In this document: positions 16,316-25,983 of the stretch, piece by piece
How the letters are laid out: every line of letters begins with the position of its first letter
Numbering within the stretch: the stretch's first letter is position 1
Assembly (NCBI RefSeq): GCF_900100315.1
Contig: NZ_FNFF01000009.1
Span: 1-64,000, forward strand
DNA length: 64,000 bases
Direction: 5' to 3'
From: Streptomyces indicus
GTDB taxonomy: Bacteria > Actinomycetota > Actinomycetes > Streptomycetales > Streptomycetaceae
Notes under the pieces: generated by a model
The model's database searches: none
Told to the model about the DNA's origin: nothing
The model's input: only the letters and a program-made list of their open reading frames with translations
Program-made: the position numbers and the translations under genes

Positions 16316-19300
16316 CCAGCACGGTCCAGTCCCCGCAGCTCCCGCCCCAGGCGCCGGCGCCCACCGCGCCACCCGCCTCGGGGCCGCCCGAAGGGCCGCG
16401 CTCGCGGCGCTGGCTGCTCGGGTTCTGGGCCGTGGTGTTCGTCCTCTTCCTCGCGGCGGCCCCCGGCCGCATGACGTTCGACACCAAGCTGGGTGTGAAC
16501 GTCGACCCGTGGAAGTTCTTCAGCGATCTCGGCCAGCTCTGGCACGACCGCGCCGGGTTCGGCGGGATCTTCGACCAGTACATCGGGTACGCGTTCCCGC
16601 AACTGCCGTTCTACGGGATAGCCGACCTGCTCCAGCTGCCGGTGTGGCTGACCGAGCGGCTGTGGATGTCGCTGATCGTCGCCACCGCGTTCTGGGGCGC
16701 GCTGCGCCTGGCCGAACGCCTCGGCATCGGCAGCTCGCGCTCGCGGCTGCTCGGCGCCGCGGTCTACGCGCTGTGGCCCACGTACACGATCGTCGTCGGC
16801 TCCACCTCGGCGGCCGCCCTGCCCGGCGCCGTACTCCCGTGGGTGCTGCTGCCGCTCACCAACGACCGGGTGAGCGCCCGGCTCGCGGCCCTGCGCTCGG
16901 CGGCCGTCATCCCGTTCATGGGCGGTGTCAACGCGGCCTCCGTGCTGGCCTCCCTGCTGCCGGTCGGCCTCTACCTCCTGTCGCGCCCGAACGGGCCGCG
17001 CAAGCGCGCCATGATCCTGTGGTGGGTACCGGGCGTCCTCCTTGCCACCGCCTGGTGGGTGGTGCCGCTGCTGCTGCTCGGCATCCACGGCGAGAACTTC
17101 CTTCCGTACGTGGAGACTTCGGAGGCCACCACGGCCACGATGTCCGGCACGGAAGTGCTGCGCGGCGCCGGCAACTGGGTGGCGTATCTGAACTTCGGCG
17201 ACCCGTGGCTGCCGGCCGGCTGGGACGTGACGGCCTCGGTGCTCCTGATCATCTGCTCGGCGCTCGCCGCCGGCCTCGGTCTCGCGGGCCTCGCGCGGCG
17301 CGATCTGCCGGAGCGGCGCTGGCTGGTGCTCACCGTCCTCTCCGTCGTCCTGATCACGATGGCCGGATACGGCGGCGCGTTCGGCGCCCCGTTCCACACG
17401 ACCATGCAGAGCTGGCTGGACGGCTGGCTCGTACCGTTCCGCAACATCTACAAGTTCCAGACGGGCCTTGCCCTGGCGCTGGTGTTCGGCCTGATGCACG
17501 TGGTCGGGATCGCGGCCGTGGCGCGCGGTGCCCGTCCGGTACGGGGCCGGCGCCTCGCTCCCGCGATCGCGGCCGTCCTGGTGATCCCGGGCCTGCTGCT
17601 GCCGTATCTCAACGGCAATGTGCTCCAGCCCGGTTCGTTCCGCGAGCTGCCCAAGTACTGGCAGACCACGGCCGACTGGCTGGAGAAGTACTCCCCCGAC
17701 TCGCGCGCCCTGGTCGTGCCGGCCACCGCGCACGGCATCTACACCTGGGGCTCGCCCATCGACCAGCCGCTCGACGTGCTCGCCGAGTCCCGCTGGGCGC
17801 AGCGCGACTATGTCCCGTTCGGGACGGCCGGCAACCGGCGGGCGATGGACGCGGTCGAGCAGGCGCTGATGACCGGCAGCCGGGTGCCCGGCCTCCAGGA
17901 CTTCCTGAGCCGTGCGGGGCTGCACTACATCGTCGTGCGCAACGACCTCGACCCCGACCAGGTGGGCTACGTCCCGACGGCGACCGTGAAGCGGACCCTG
18001 GAGGAGTCCGGGTATGAGCGGGTCACCGGGTTCGGGCCGCAGACCACCGGCGGACGGATCGCGGACGACACCCCGATCCAGGTCGAGGGCCTGTACCCGC
18101 GCACCCGTGCCGTGGAGATTTACCAGCCCTCGCAGGACACCGAGCGGCCCAAGCAGGCCGGGCTCAAGCCGGCCGCCAACACGGCCGTGGTGAGCGGCGG
18201 TCCTGAGGCGCTGCTCCCGCTGTCGGCCGACCCGGCGATGCGGGACCGCCCCACCGTTCTGACCGGTGACAACCACCCCGGGGTGGGCTCGCCCGGGCTC
18301 CAGGCCGTGGGCGACGGGCTGCGCCGTGCGGACACCCGCTTCGGCCTGATCAACAACAACACCTCGTACACATACACGAAGGACGAGCGCAACCACGCCG
18401 AGTCCTTGCAGGAGCCGGGGAAGAAGCCCCGGCAGATCCTGCCCACCGAGGGCGTCGAGCACCAGACGACGGCGGTGCTGCGCGGGGCGAAGGAGGTCAC
18501 GGCCTCCACCAGCGGCAACTGGTTCTTCTATCTGCCGCAGTACGACCCGGTGAACGCCTTCGACGGGGACGCCTCGACCGCCTGGGCCGAGGGCAGCTCC
18601 GGTGCGCCGGAGGGCGAGTGGCTGCGGATCGCGTTCGACGGGGAGCAGTCCGTCCCGTCCGAGCTGAAGGTGACGCCGCTCGCGCAGAACGGTGTGCGGC
18701 CCGCGCCCACCCGCGTGAAGGTGGAGACCGACGGCGGCAAGGCCGTGGAGAGCACGCTCCAGCCGGACGGCTCCGAGCAGACCGTCAAGGCCCCTGCGGG
18801 AAGCGCCAGTTGGCTGAAGATCACGATCCTCGACGTGGAGGAGGCGCGGCCCGGGCTCTCGGGTGCGGGCTTCTCCGAGGTGAGCATCCCGGGCGTGCAG
18901 GTGGACCGGATGCTCCAGCTGCCCGAGGACGCGAAGAACGCCCAGGCCTCGGCCACCACGTACACGCTGCACCGCTCCTCGGACCCGGGCGGTCTGTCGC
19001 CGCTGTCCGCGGAGGCCGGTTTCAACCGGCAGTTCGACGTGACCTCGGCCGGTGACTACGCGCTGAAGGCGAGCGCGGTGGCCGTGCCCGGCGATGCCTA
19101 CGACAAGCTCCTGTACGAGGTCGCGCCCGAGCAGGAGCAGCAGGTCCGCGCGAGCGCCGACTCGACGGCCCAGCTGGGCCGCGGTCTGTCGCCGCGCAAC
19201 CTGACCGACGGGGACCTCACCACGGCGTGGATCGCCGGGGACTCCGCGGTGATCCATCTGCGCTGGCCGGACAAGAAGCCCGTGGACCAGATCGTGTTCG

Positions 19301-21114
19301 CGGCGGCCGGCGGTCTGTCGACCCGGCCGGTGAAGGCGGAGATCAGCTCGCCCGACGGCTCGATCATCACGGACATCGACGCCAACGGCAGCGCCCGCTT
19401 CGCGCCGATCACCACCGACCGCCTCGACATCACCATCACCGAGACGGCACCGCTCACGGCCTTCAACCCGCTCGCGGACGAGAAGTTGCAGCTCCCGGTC
19501 GGTCTGACCGAGGTGTACGTCCCGGCCCTGGAGACCTACCGCACCAAGCAGCCCGACCCCGAGCGCCGCTTCGAGCTGGCCTGCGGCAAGGGGCCCGAGC
19601 TGACGATCGACGGCACGAAGGTCGACACCGCCGCCAAGGGCACGGTGCAGGACCTGATGGAGCGCCGGCCGATCGAGGTCACGCTGTGCGGGGGCGAGGA
19701 GACGGTGCAGCTCGGCACGGGCACGCACCGCGTCCAGGCCGCCGACGAGGGCGCGCTGGCGCTCACCGACATCGCCCTGACGCGCGGCACGGTCGCCGAA
19801 CCGGCCACGGACCAGGGCTCGTTGACCGTGAACGACTGGGCGGGCGACCGGCGTTCGGTGACCGTCGAGTCGGGTGCGGCCTCGTATCTGACGATGTACG
19901 AGAACTTCAACGACGGCTGGAAGGCCACCCTCGACGGCAAGGAGCTCTCGCCCGTACGGCTGGACGGCTGGCAGCAGGGCTTCCTGGTGCCGGACGGTGC
20001 GAGCGGCACGATCAGCCTGGAGTTCGAGCCGGCGCAGATCTACGAGATCGGCCTGATCGCCGGTGCGGTGGCCGTGCTGCTCCTGGTGCTCGCGCTGGTG
20101 CTGTGGCGCCGTGACACCAACGAGGACGGGGCGGTCCCGGTGCCGCCGGACGCCGGCCTGGTCCTGGGCACCGTGGTGCTCACGCTGGTGGGCATCGTGA
20201 TCGCCGGACCGTTCGCGCTGCTCGTCCCGGTGCTCGCGCTGCTCGCCCGGTGGCGGCACGCGCTCCTGGTGCCGCTCGCGTTCGTGGCGATGGCCGGTGC
20301 GGGGATCGCGGCCTCGGTCGGTGCCGGGCAGGCCGCGGTGGCGGACGAGGGCGCGTTCTCGCCGGCCGCTCAACTGCTCGCCCTGATCGCCCTGTTCGCG
20401 GCGCTGGTGAGCGTCGGGACCGAGGGGATGCGCCGGCAGGCCGAGGCCCGGATGGGCGCGGGCACCGATCCCGGTACGGTGCCGGATCCGTACGGGGGCT
20501 ATCCCTCGGGCTCTTCGCGTACGACGCTTCCCTTGGGCACACCGCCCGCGCCGTATGCGGCGGGTCCGACGCTGTCGGCCCGCGGGCCGGGCCCGCACCC
20601 CGAGCCCGACGAGGAGCGGCCCACCTTCCGGCTGCCCCGGCGCCGGCGGGGCGCGAAGGCCGCGGGTGCCGCGGGGGCAGCTGGGGTCGCGGGAGGTGCC
20701 GCCGCTTCGGAGGCCGCCGGGTCGCCCGAGGCGGGGACCGCCGAGGAGAAGGAGACCGCATGGCCGCTGGACCTGGAGAAGCCCGCTCCGCCGCCCGCGT
20801 CCTCGGACGACTCGGTCTTCGAGCCGCCGCCGGCCCGCGCCGGCGATCCGGCCGGGGCGGAGGTGCCGCCCGCGCAGGAGACGCCCGCGTACGGGACCGG
20901 ACCCGGGCCCGATCTCGTCGTACGGCCGCTGCCGACGGGTGAGGCGCCGCCCGCCGACGCACCGCCCGCCGACACACCACCGGCAGGCGCCGGACCGGCC
21001 GACACACCACCGGCCGGCCCCGACGAGGACATCCAGGACACCCGTCCCGACGACCCGCGGGAGACCCGGGACGCACCGCCGCCCCCCGACGCCGACCGCC
21101 CGGAGGACCGATGA
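16312..21114 (+). CDS. AftD-like alpha-(1->3)-arabinofuranosyltransferase family protein
   Basis: A 1600-residue GT-C membrane protein of the DUF3367/AftD type. The N-terminal GT-C core has about ten helices (residues 30-450) with an early extracytoplasmic loop containing FDTKLGVNVDPWKFF and DQYIGYAFPQLPFYG, the donor-binding region of this family. Two discoidin/F5-8C-like segments are seen (NAFDGDASTAWAEG about 745, NLTDGDLTTAWIAG about 965), as in mycobacterial AftD carbohydrate modules. C-terminal helices lie at about 1250-1370, followed by a Pro/Ala/Gly-rich cytoplasmic tail. AftD uses decaprenyl-phosphoryl arabinose to branch arabinan. Streptomyces is not known to make arabinogalactan, so the glycan here is unknown. 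ATGA overlaps occur at both ends. Confidence 0.85.
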   Translation: MTSTVQSPQLPPQAPAPTAPPASGPPEGPRSRRWLLGFWAVVFVLFLAAAPGRMTFDTKLGVNVDPWKFFSDLGQLWHDRAGFGGIFDQYIGYAFPQLPFYGIADLLQLPVWLTERLWMSLIVATAFWGALRLAERLGIGSSRSRLLGAAVYALWPTYTIVVGSTSAAALPGAVLPWVLLPLTNDRVSARLAALRSAAVIPFMGGVNAASVLASLLPVGLYLLSRPNGPRKRAMILWWVPGVLLATAWWVVPLLLLGIHGENFLPYVETSEATTATMSGTEVLRGAGNWVAYLNFGDPWLPAGWDVTASVLLIICSALAAGLGLAGLARRDLPERRWLVLTVLSVVLITMAGYGGAFGAPFHTTMQSWLDGWLVPFRNIYKFQTGLALALVFGLMHVVGIAAVARGARPVRGRRLAPAIAAVLVIPGLLLPYLNGNVLQPGSFRELPKYWQTTADWLEKYSPDSRALVVPATAHGIYTWGSPIDQPLDVLAESRWAQRDYVPFGTAGNRRAMDAVEQALMTGSRVPGLQDFLSRAGLHYIVVRNDLDPDQVGYVPTATVKRTLEESGYERVTGFGPQTTGGRIADDTPIQVEGLYPRTRAVEIYQPSQDTERPKQAGLKPAANTAVVSGGPEALLPLSADPAMRDRPTVLTGDNHPGVGSPGLQAVGDGLRRADTRFGLINNNTSYTYTKDERNHAESLQEPGKKPRQILPTEGVEHQTTAVLRGAKEVTASTSGNWFFYLPQYDPVNAFDGDASTAWAEGSSGAPEGEWLRIAFDGEQSVPSELKVTPLAQNGVRPAPTRVKVETDGGKAVESTLQPDGSEQTVKAPAGSASWLKITILDVEEARPGLSGAGFSEVSIPGVQVDRMLQLPEDAKNAQASATTYTLHRSSDPGGLSPLSAEAGFNRQFDVTSAGDYALKASAVAVPGDAYDKLLYEVAPEQEQQVRASADSTAQLGRGLSPRNLTDGDLTTAWIAGDSAVIHLRWPDKKPVDQIVFAAAGGLSTRPVKAEISSPDGSIITDIDANGSARFAPITTDRLDITITETAPLTAFNPLADEKLQLPVGLTEVYVPALETYRTKQPDPERRFELACGKGPELTIDGTKVDTAAKGTVQDLMERRPIEVTLCGGEETVQLGTGTHRVQAADEGALALTDIALTRGTVAEPATDQGSLTVNDWAGDRRSVTVESGAASYLTMYENFNDGWKATLDGKELSPVRLDGWQQGFLVPDGASGTISLEFEPAQIYEIGLIAGAVAVLLLVLALVLWRRDTNEDGAVPVPPDAGLVLGTVVLTLVGIVIAGPFALLVPVLALLARWRHALLVPLAFVAMAGAGIAASVGAGQAAVADEGAFSPAAQLLALIALFAALVSVGTEGMRRQAEARMGAGTDPGTVPDPYGGYPSGSSRTTLPLGTPPAPYAAGPTLSARGPGPHPEPDEERPTFRLPRRRRGAKAAGAAGAAGVAGGAAASEAAGSPEAGTAEEKETAWPLDLEKPAPPPASSDDSVFEPPPARAGDPAGAEVPPAQETPAYGTGPGPDLVVRPLPTGEAPPADAPPADTPPAGAGPADTPPAGPDEDIQDTRPDDPRETRDAPPPPDADRPEDR

Positions 21115-22436
21115 CCGCCGTGCAGCAGCCCGCCTCACGACCGAAGGGCCCCAGCGGGCCCGGGTCCACACCGCGCCGGGTGCCGTTCCCGGTGGTGGAC
21201 GAGGTCGCGCGGCACTGTCTGCAGGAGGAGGAACCGGAGACCGTCCACATCGAGGTGCACCTGCCGGGCCGGGTGGACCCGCAGCGCCTGAAGGAGGCGT
21301 TCGGCGAGGCGCTGCGCCGCCATCCGCGGATCCTGATGCGGGAGGCGGCGGGGCGCTGGTACCGGCGGCGCTACGAGTGGGAGCTGACCGACGGGCCGGA
21401 CGTGCCGGTGGTCAGCTTCCCGCCGGCCGGCCCGGACGCGCTCAAGCACGCGCGCGTACGGGCGCTGGCGGAGGCTCCGCCGCTGTCCGCGTCGCCGCCG
21501 GTCCGTCTGGAGATGGTGGCGGACCCCGAAGTGGCGGGCGGGAGCGTCCTGTTCCTGACCATCAACCACACCGCGCTGGACGGTCCCGCCTGTCTGCGGG
21601 TGCTCGCCACGGCGGCCGAGCTGTACGGCGGGCAGGACAACTCCCCTGCCGCGCCGCCGGTCCGGGCGGAGCCCGCGGCCGCCGCGCCGGTGGACATGCC
21701 GGGCGGCTGGTCGCCGCCCGCGCACGTGGCCCCCGGCACGCCCGAACCCTCGCCCGGCAACGGCATGCTGGTGGCCGAGCTGCCCGTGCCGCGCCGCGCG
21801 AAGGGCGTCCCGTACACGGTCAACGACCAGTTGATGGTGGCGACGGCGCTGATGATCGCGCACTGGAACCGCGAGCACGGCAAGGCGCCGCGGCCGATGC
21901 GGATCACGATGCCGGTGGACGACCGGCCGCGGGACGCGGGGATGCCGATCGGGAACGGTACGCGCCTGGTCGAAGTGCCGTTCGCCGCAGCCGAGTTGGA
22001 CGCCGACCGTATGGAGGAGCTGCTCCGGCTCACCTCCGAGCGCACCCGGGCCCTGAAGTCCCTGGAGCGGCCGCAGCTGGGCCGCGGGGCCGCGCTCCTG
22101 ACGGCTCCGGTGGTGCCGGTGGCCTGGCGGGCGGCGGTCACCCGGGGGCTGCGCAAAGCGGTCGGCCCGTGGACCTCGACCACCCTGCTCAGCAACATCG
22201 GCCGGATCCCGTACCCCTTGGACTTCGGCGACGCGGGCCGTGCACACGCCGTCTGGTTCTCGGCGCCCGCGCGCGTCCCGCGCGGTCTGACGGTCACCAC
22301 GGCGTCCACGGCGGGCCGGCTGCATGTGGCGCTGCGCTGGTCGAAGTCGCTCCTGAGCTCGGGCGACGGGGCGCATCTGCGCGATCTGTTCGAGCACTAC
22401 CTGCACGCCACGGAACCGGGGCGTGAGCGCTCATGA
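21111..22436 (+). CDS. Condensation-domain-like acyltransferase
   Basis: 441 residues with the fold signature of NRPS condensation/PapA-type acyltransferases. The active-site H-x-x-x-D is present as NHTALDGP (His about 155). The second-half motif resembles DFG, in YPLDFGDAGRA. There are no adenylation or carrier domains, so it is a stand-alone enzyme, perhaps moving an acyl group from CoA onto a sugar or lipid. The tight overlaps with the AftD-like gene (ATGA) and with the following methyltransferase (ATGA 22433-22436) argue for acylation of the same glycan. This is inference. Confidence 0.8.
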   Translation: MTAVQQPASRPKGPSGPGSTPRRVPFPVVDEVARHCLQEEEPETVHIEVHLPGRVDPQRLKEAFGEALRRHPRILMREAAGRWYRRRYEWELTDGPDVPVVSFPPAGPDALKHARVRALAEAPPLSASPPVRLEMVADPEVAGGSVLFLTINHTALDGPACLRVLATAAELYGGQDNSPAAPPVRAEPAAAAPVDMPGGWSPPAHVAPGTPEPSPGNGMLVAELPVPRRAKGVPYTVNDQLMVATALMIAHWNREHGKAPRPMRITMPVDDRPRDAGMPIGNGTRLVEVPFAAAELDADRMEELLRLTSERTRALKSLERPQLGRGAALLTAPVVPVAWRAAVTRGLRKAVGPWTSTTLLSNIGRIPYPLDFGDAGRAHAVWFSAPARVPRGLTVTTASTAGRLHVALRWSKSLLSSGDGAHLRDLFEHYLHATEPGRERS

Positions 22437-23227
22437 CCCCCAAATCCCCTACCACGCAAGCGACTTCCGGCGGAGGCACCACGGACCCCGTGACCACGAC
22501 CGAGCACCGCCCCGGCCTGCGCGACTTCTACGAGAACCCGTCCGTCCCCGTGGCCTCGGGCGACGCCCGCAGCCTGCGCCAGGCGCGGATGCTGGCCGAG
22601 GCCCTCGGCCCGGCGCGCGCCACCCCCGCCACCGTCCTCGACATCGGCTGCGGCGACGGCTCCGCGGCCCGGACCGCGGCACCCCTGCTCTCCGGCCACC
22701 GCGTCATCGGCGTGGACTGGTCGCAGGACGCGCTGCGCCGCGCCCGCTCGCTCATGTCGGATGTGATCCGGGGCGAACTCACCGACGGCGGGCTGCCGTT
22801 GGGGGACGGGTGCGCGGACGCCGTGCTGTTCAGCGAGGTGATCGAGCACCTCGTGGACCCGGACGCCGCCCTCGACGAACTGCGCCGCGTGCTGCGCCCC
22901 GGCGGCCATCTCATGCTCTCCACACCCAACTTGGCGGCCTGGTACAACCGCGCCCTGCTCCTGGCCGGGGTCCAGCCGGTGTTCTCGGAGGTCAGCCTGC
23001 GCGGGATCCACGGGCGGCCGGGCAAGGAGGTGGTGGGCCATCTGCGGCTGTACACGGCGCGTGCGCTGCGGGAGTTCCTGACGGCCTCCGGTTTCGAGGT
23101 CGTACGGATGGCGGGGGCCCCGTTCCACGGCGTGCCGCGGCCGCTGCGCGCCCTGGACCGCGCCGCCTGCCTGGCGCCGTCCGCGTCCTCGATCCTGCTC
23201 GTGCATGCGCGTAAACCGGGGGGTTAG
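22433..23227 (+). CDS. Class I SAM-dependent methyltransferase
   Basis: 264 residues. VLDIGCGDGSAART is motif I, VIGVDWSQDALRRAR the acidic loop, DAVLFSEVIEHLVDPDAALDELRRVLRPGGHLMLSTPN motifs II-III. The C-terminal half has GHLRLYTARALREFLTASGFEVV, typical of sugar or lipid methyltransferases. It is coupled by ATGA to the acyltransferase gene and followed two bases later by the DMT gene. It differs in sequence from the methyltransferase at 15545, so two separate methylation steps are likely. Confidence 0.87.
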   Translation: MTPKSPTTQATSGGGTTDPVTTTEHRPGLRDFYENPSVPVASGDARSLRQARMLAEALGPARATPATVLDIGCGDGSAARTAAPLLSGHRVIGVDWSQDALRRARSLMSDVIRGELTDGGLPLGDGCADAVLFSEVIEHLVDPDAALDELRRVLRPGGHLMLSTPNLAAWYNRALLLAGVQPVFSEVSLRGIHGRPGKEVVGHLRLYTARALREFLTASGFEVVRMAGAPFHGVPRPLRALDRAACLAPSASSILLVHARKPGG

Positions 23228-23229
23228 CC

Positions 23230-24597
23230 ATGTGGTGGGGGGTGGCGGCGGCACTGCTCGCGAACACGCTGTACAGCGTGGGTTTCGTCCTGGAGAAACG
23301 TGCCCTGACCGCGATGCCCTCGCTCAACATCAGCAAGCCCTTCCGGCTGCTCGCGCACGTCCTGAGCAGCCCGCTGTGGGTGGGCGGCGCGGTGGCGCTC
23401 GCGGCGGGGTTCGGCGCGCAGCTCCTCGTCTACCGCACGCTGCCGATCGCGGCGGCCCAGGGCATCTTCGTGTCGGGCCTGGTCCTCCTGGTGATCCTGT
23501 CGGCGCGGATGCTGGGCGAGCGGACCAGCGGACGCGAGCGCTGGGCGATCGGGGCGATCCTGGCCGCGCTGCTCATGGTGGTGCTCTCGCTGAAGGAGGG
23601 TGCGGACCAGGTCGGCACGCACGCGCCGGTGATGACCGTCATCCTCGTCTGCGTCCCGTCGCTCGCGGCGGGCCTGTGGCTGTACGCGGCGGTGGAGGGC
23701 CGCGCCCGCAACCGGCACCGGCTGCCCACGAGCGGGGTCGAATACGGCGTCGCCGTCGGCCTGTTGTACGGGGTGAGCTCGCTCGCGATCAAGGGCGTGT
23801 CCAGCCATCTGCTCGGCGAGGACGACCGCGGGTTCACGGACCGCTTCCTCGACCTGCTGATCTCCCCGTACCCCTATCTCCTGTGCTGCACGGGCGTGTT
23901 CGGCCTGATCATGTCGGCGGCGGCGCTGCAGCGCTCGCGCGCCTCGCTGATCGTGCCGGTGTGCACGACGGTGACATGCCTGTACACGGCGGTGCTCGGC
24001 ACACTCGCATACGGCGAGCCGCTGCCCACGGATCCGGTACGGCTCGGACTGCGGCTCGCGGGCACGGGGCTCGCGGTCGTGGTGCTGCTTGCGCTGCCGC
24101 GGCATGACGCGGACGCGGGGGCTGGCTCCGGTACGGGGGCGGGATCGGGTGCGGGCGAGGCCGAAGGCGTACGGGACGGGGCGGCCGTACAGGAAAGCGA
24201 GGTGGCCGTCGCGTCCCCGGCCCCCGCGCCGGGGACGGTCCCGCAGGCAGCGCTGTCCGCGCCGGCGTCCGGGCCCGAGCCCGCCGCCGCCTCCGCGCCC
24301 CCGGCTGTGTCCCCACCTTCTCCTCCGAAGGAGGAGGCACCCACCGAAACGCCCGCGGCAACACCCGCCGACGCGCCCGCGGAAGCACTGACCGGCACGC
24401 CCGCGGATGCACCCGCGGAAGCAGCCCCCGACGCCCCCGCCGAAACTCCCCCACCGCGCCCCCGCCCCACCCGACGCCCGCCCCCGCCCATCGCGCCTTC
24501 GGGCCGCACCATCCCGACGCATCTGCCGCGCCGGGTCCCGCCGCCCGCCGCACCCCCACGGCCGCACCTGAACAACCGCCGCAAGCCGAGGAGTTGA
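23230..24597 (+). CDS. EamA/DMT-like membrane protein with Ala/Pro tail
   Basis: 455 residues. The first 290 hold about nine hydrophobic helices in the drug/metabolite transporter manner (WGVAAALLANTLYSVGFVLEKRAL at the start, QGIFVSGLVLLVILSARMLGE in the middle). The remaining 165 residues are low-complexity Ala/Pro/Glu with repeats of the TPADAPAEA kind and a basic end. The resemblance is to flippase-like DMT proteins such as ArnE/F. In this operon, moving a lipid-linked sugar across the membrane is a reasonable inference, since an AftD-type enzyme needs its donor outside. Confidence 0.75.
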   Translation: MWWGVAAALLANTLYSVGFVLEKRALTAMPSLNISKPFRLLAHVLSSPLWVGGAVALAAGFGAQLLVYRTLPIAAAQGIFVSGLVLLVILSARMLGERTSGRERWAIGAILAALLMVVLSLKEGADQVGTHAPVMTVILVCVPSLAAGLWLYAAVEGRARNRHRLPTSGVEYGVAVGLLYGVSSLAIKGVSSHLLGEDDRGFTDRFLDLLISPYPYLLCCTGVFGLIMSAAALQRSRASLIVPVCTTVTCLYTAVLGTLAYGEPLPTDPVRLGLRLAGTGLAVVVLLALPRHDADAGAGSGTGAGSGAGEAEGVRDGAAVQESEVAVASPAPAPGTVPQAALSAPASGPEPAAASAPPAVSPPSPPKEEAPTETPAATPADAPAEALTGTPADAPAEAAPDAPAETPPPRPRPTRRPPPPIAPSGRTIPTHLPRRVPPPAAPPRPHLNNRRKPRS

Positions 24598-24605
24598 CCT
24601 TGACC

Positions 24606-24839
24606 ATGACCCCTGAAGACCCGCTTCTCACCATCCTGGCGTGCCCGCTCGACAAGGGCCCGCTGCACCTCCTGACCCCCGAGGAGGTGCTCTACAACCC
24701 CCGCCTGCGCCTGCGGTACCCGATCCTCGAAGGCATCCCCCAGCTGCTCCCGTCCTCCGGCGAACAGGTCGCGGACGAGGAGCACGAGCGGCTCCTGATG
24801 CGGATCGAGACCGCCGAGGAGGCGACGGACGCCTCATGA
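24606..24839 (+). CDS. Trm112-like small protein lacking zinc cysteines
   Basis: A 77-residue Trm112/YcaR-type protein: LTILACPLDKGPLHLL, then LRYPILEGIPQLL. The YPI-x-GIP motif is preserved, but only one of the four zinc cysteines remains (CP-LDK instead of CP-x-C). Trm112 proteins activate methyltransferases as partners. Its stop overlaps the FkbM-type methyltransferase gene (ATGA 24836-24839). TTG 24600, seven bases after GAGGAG, is a possible alternative start. A stabilising subunit for one of the three operon methyltransferases is inferred. Confidence 0.75.
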   Translation: MTPEDPLLTILACPLDKGPLHLLTPEEVLYNPRLRLRYPILEGIPQLLPSSGEQVADEEHERLLMRIETAEEATDAS

Positions 24840-25675
24840 CCCTCGCCGCTCGCGTCGGCCCCCTGCTCCCCGCACCCGTGGTGGGCCGTATCGCCCAGCT
24901 CCTGTATCCGCGCTTCGAGCCTGAACTGGCCCGGCTCGACGACTACTTGCCGCAGGGCTGCCGTACGGCGGTGGACATCGGCGGCTGGTACGGGCCCTGG
25001 TCCAGACGGCTCGCGCCCCGTGCGCGCGACGTGGTGACCGTCGAGCCGGTGCCGCATCTGGCGCGCACCTTGGAGCGGATCACCCCGTCCAACGTGCGGG
25101 TGGTGCAGGCCGCGACGAGCGAGCGGCCGGGCACCGCGCGGCTCTGGTTCCCCGAGGGGGACGCGGGCACGCGGGGCCTGTCCTCCCTGATCCGCCGCGA
25201 CATCCACACGCACGGCGTGGACGTCACGTGCATCCCGGTGGACGAACTCGCCCTGCACGATGTGGACTTCATCAAGATCGACGTCGACGGGAGCGAACTG
25301 GCCACGCTGCGGGGCGCCACCAGGACCCTGGACCGCGACCACCCGGCCCTGCTCATCGAACTGGAGGCGCGGATCCAGCCCACGGCGCCCATCGTCGACC
25401 TGCTCACGGCCCACGGCTACCGCGGCTGGGTGCTCCCCTCGGCGTCCTGGCTGCCCCTCGACGACTTCGACCTGGCCGCCCACCAGGAGGCCACGTCGCA
25501 TGTCGCGAGCGCGGGCCTGCTGCGCCGCGTCCTGCCGTTCGCGGGCCCGCGCTATGTGAACTCGGTGCTGTTCCTCCAGGAGGGCCTGCGCCCGCGCGGG
25601 GCACGCCCCGGCCCGCATCAGCGCCGCCGTTCCCCCGAGGGCCCGCCCATCAGCCCGCTGCCGAACGGCGAGTGA
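24836..25675 (+). CDS. FkbM family methyltransferase
   Basis: 279 residues. TAVDIGGWYGPWSRRLA is a variant motif I, VVTVEPVPHLARTLE the SAM loop, and DFIKIDVDGSELATLRGATRTLDRDHPALLIELE the hallmark FkbM motif (K-I-D-V-D/E-G). These enzymes O-methylate sugars or small acids. It is the last gene of the operon, with ATG overlapping the Trm112-like gene. The 3' end overlaps a convergent small gene by 58 bp. The C-terminal tail is basic and Pro-rich. Confidence 0.87.
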   Translation: MTLAARVGPLLPAPVVGRIAQLLYPRFEPELARLDDYLPQGCRTAVDIGGWYGPWSRRLAPRARDVVTVEPVPHLARTLERITPSNVRVVQAATSERPGTARLWFPEGDAGTRGLSSLIRRDIHTHGVDVTCIPVDELALHDVDFIKIDVDGSELATLRGATRTLDRDHPALLIELEARIQPTAPIVDLLTAHGYRGWVLPSASWLPLDDFDLAAHQEATSHVASAGLLRRVLPFAGPRYVNSVLFLQEGLRPRGARPGPHQRRRSPEGPPISPLPNGE

Positions 25676-25866
25676 TCCCCGACCGCCATCGCCCGCACGT
25701 CGGTACGGATGCCCGCGACCCGGGCCCGCGCCGCCGCCTCGTGCCGCAACGCCTCGGCTGACAGCTCACCGGACTGCCGCCGGGAGCGGCGGTGCAGGAC
25801 GGCCACCAGAGCCGCGGCGATCGCGGCGAGGCCGCCCAGAAACGCGAACACAGTCCCCATGCACAT
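25618..25866 (-). CDS. Small single-helix membrane protein
   Basis: An 82-residue protein: one N-terminal helix (VFAFLGGLAAIAAALVAVL), a basic stop-transfer HRRSRRQ, and a helical Ala/Arg cytoplasmic tail ending GGPSGERRR. ATG 25866 follows GGGAG by seven bases; ATG 25860 is equally possible. No family recognised. It runs convergent to the glycan operon, overlapping the last gene's 3' end. Confidence 0.55.
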   Translation of the reverse strand: MCMGTVFAFLGGLAAIAAALVAVLHRRSRRQSGELSAEALRHEAAARARVAGIRTDVRAMAVGDHSPFGSGLMGGPSGERRR

Positions 25867-25983
25867 CCCCCGTCTCCCCTACAGGGCGCCCGCAGAGGCG
25901 CCTTCGCAGGGTACCGATGAGTTCTGCCCCTGACGACGGTCTGTACCGGAAGACAGGACCCCTCGTCGTAAGGGATGAGCACC

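Noticed and set aside
16219..21171. 1650-codon open frame opposite the AftD-like gene
   Set aside because: Antisense shadow of the GC-rich third-position pattern; Arg/Gly/His-rich with no recognisable domain.
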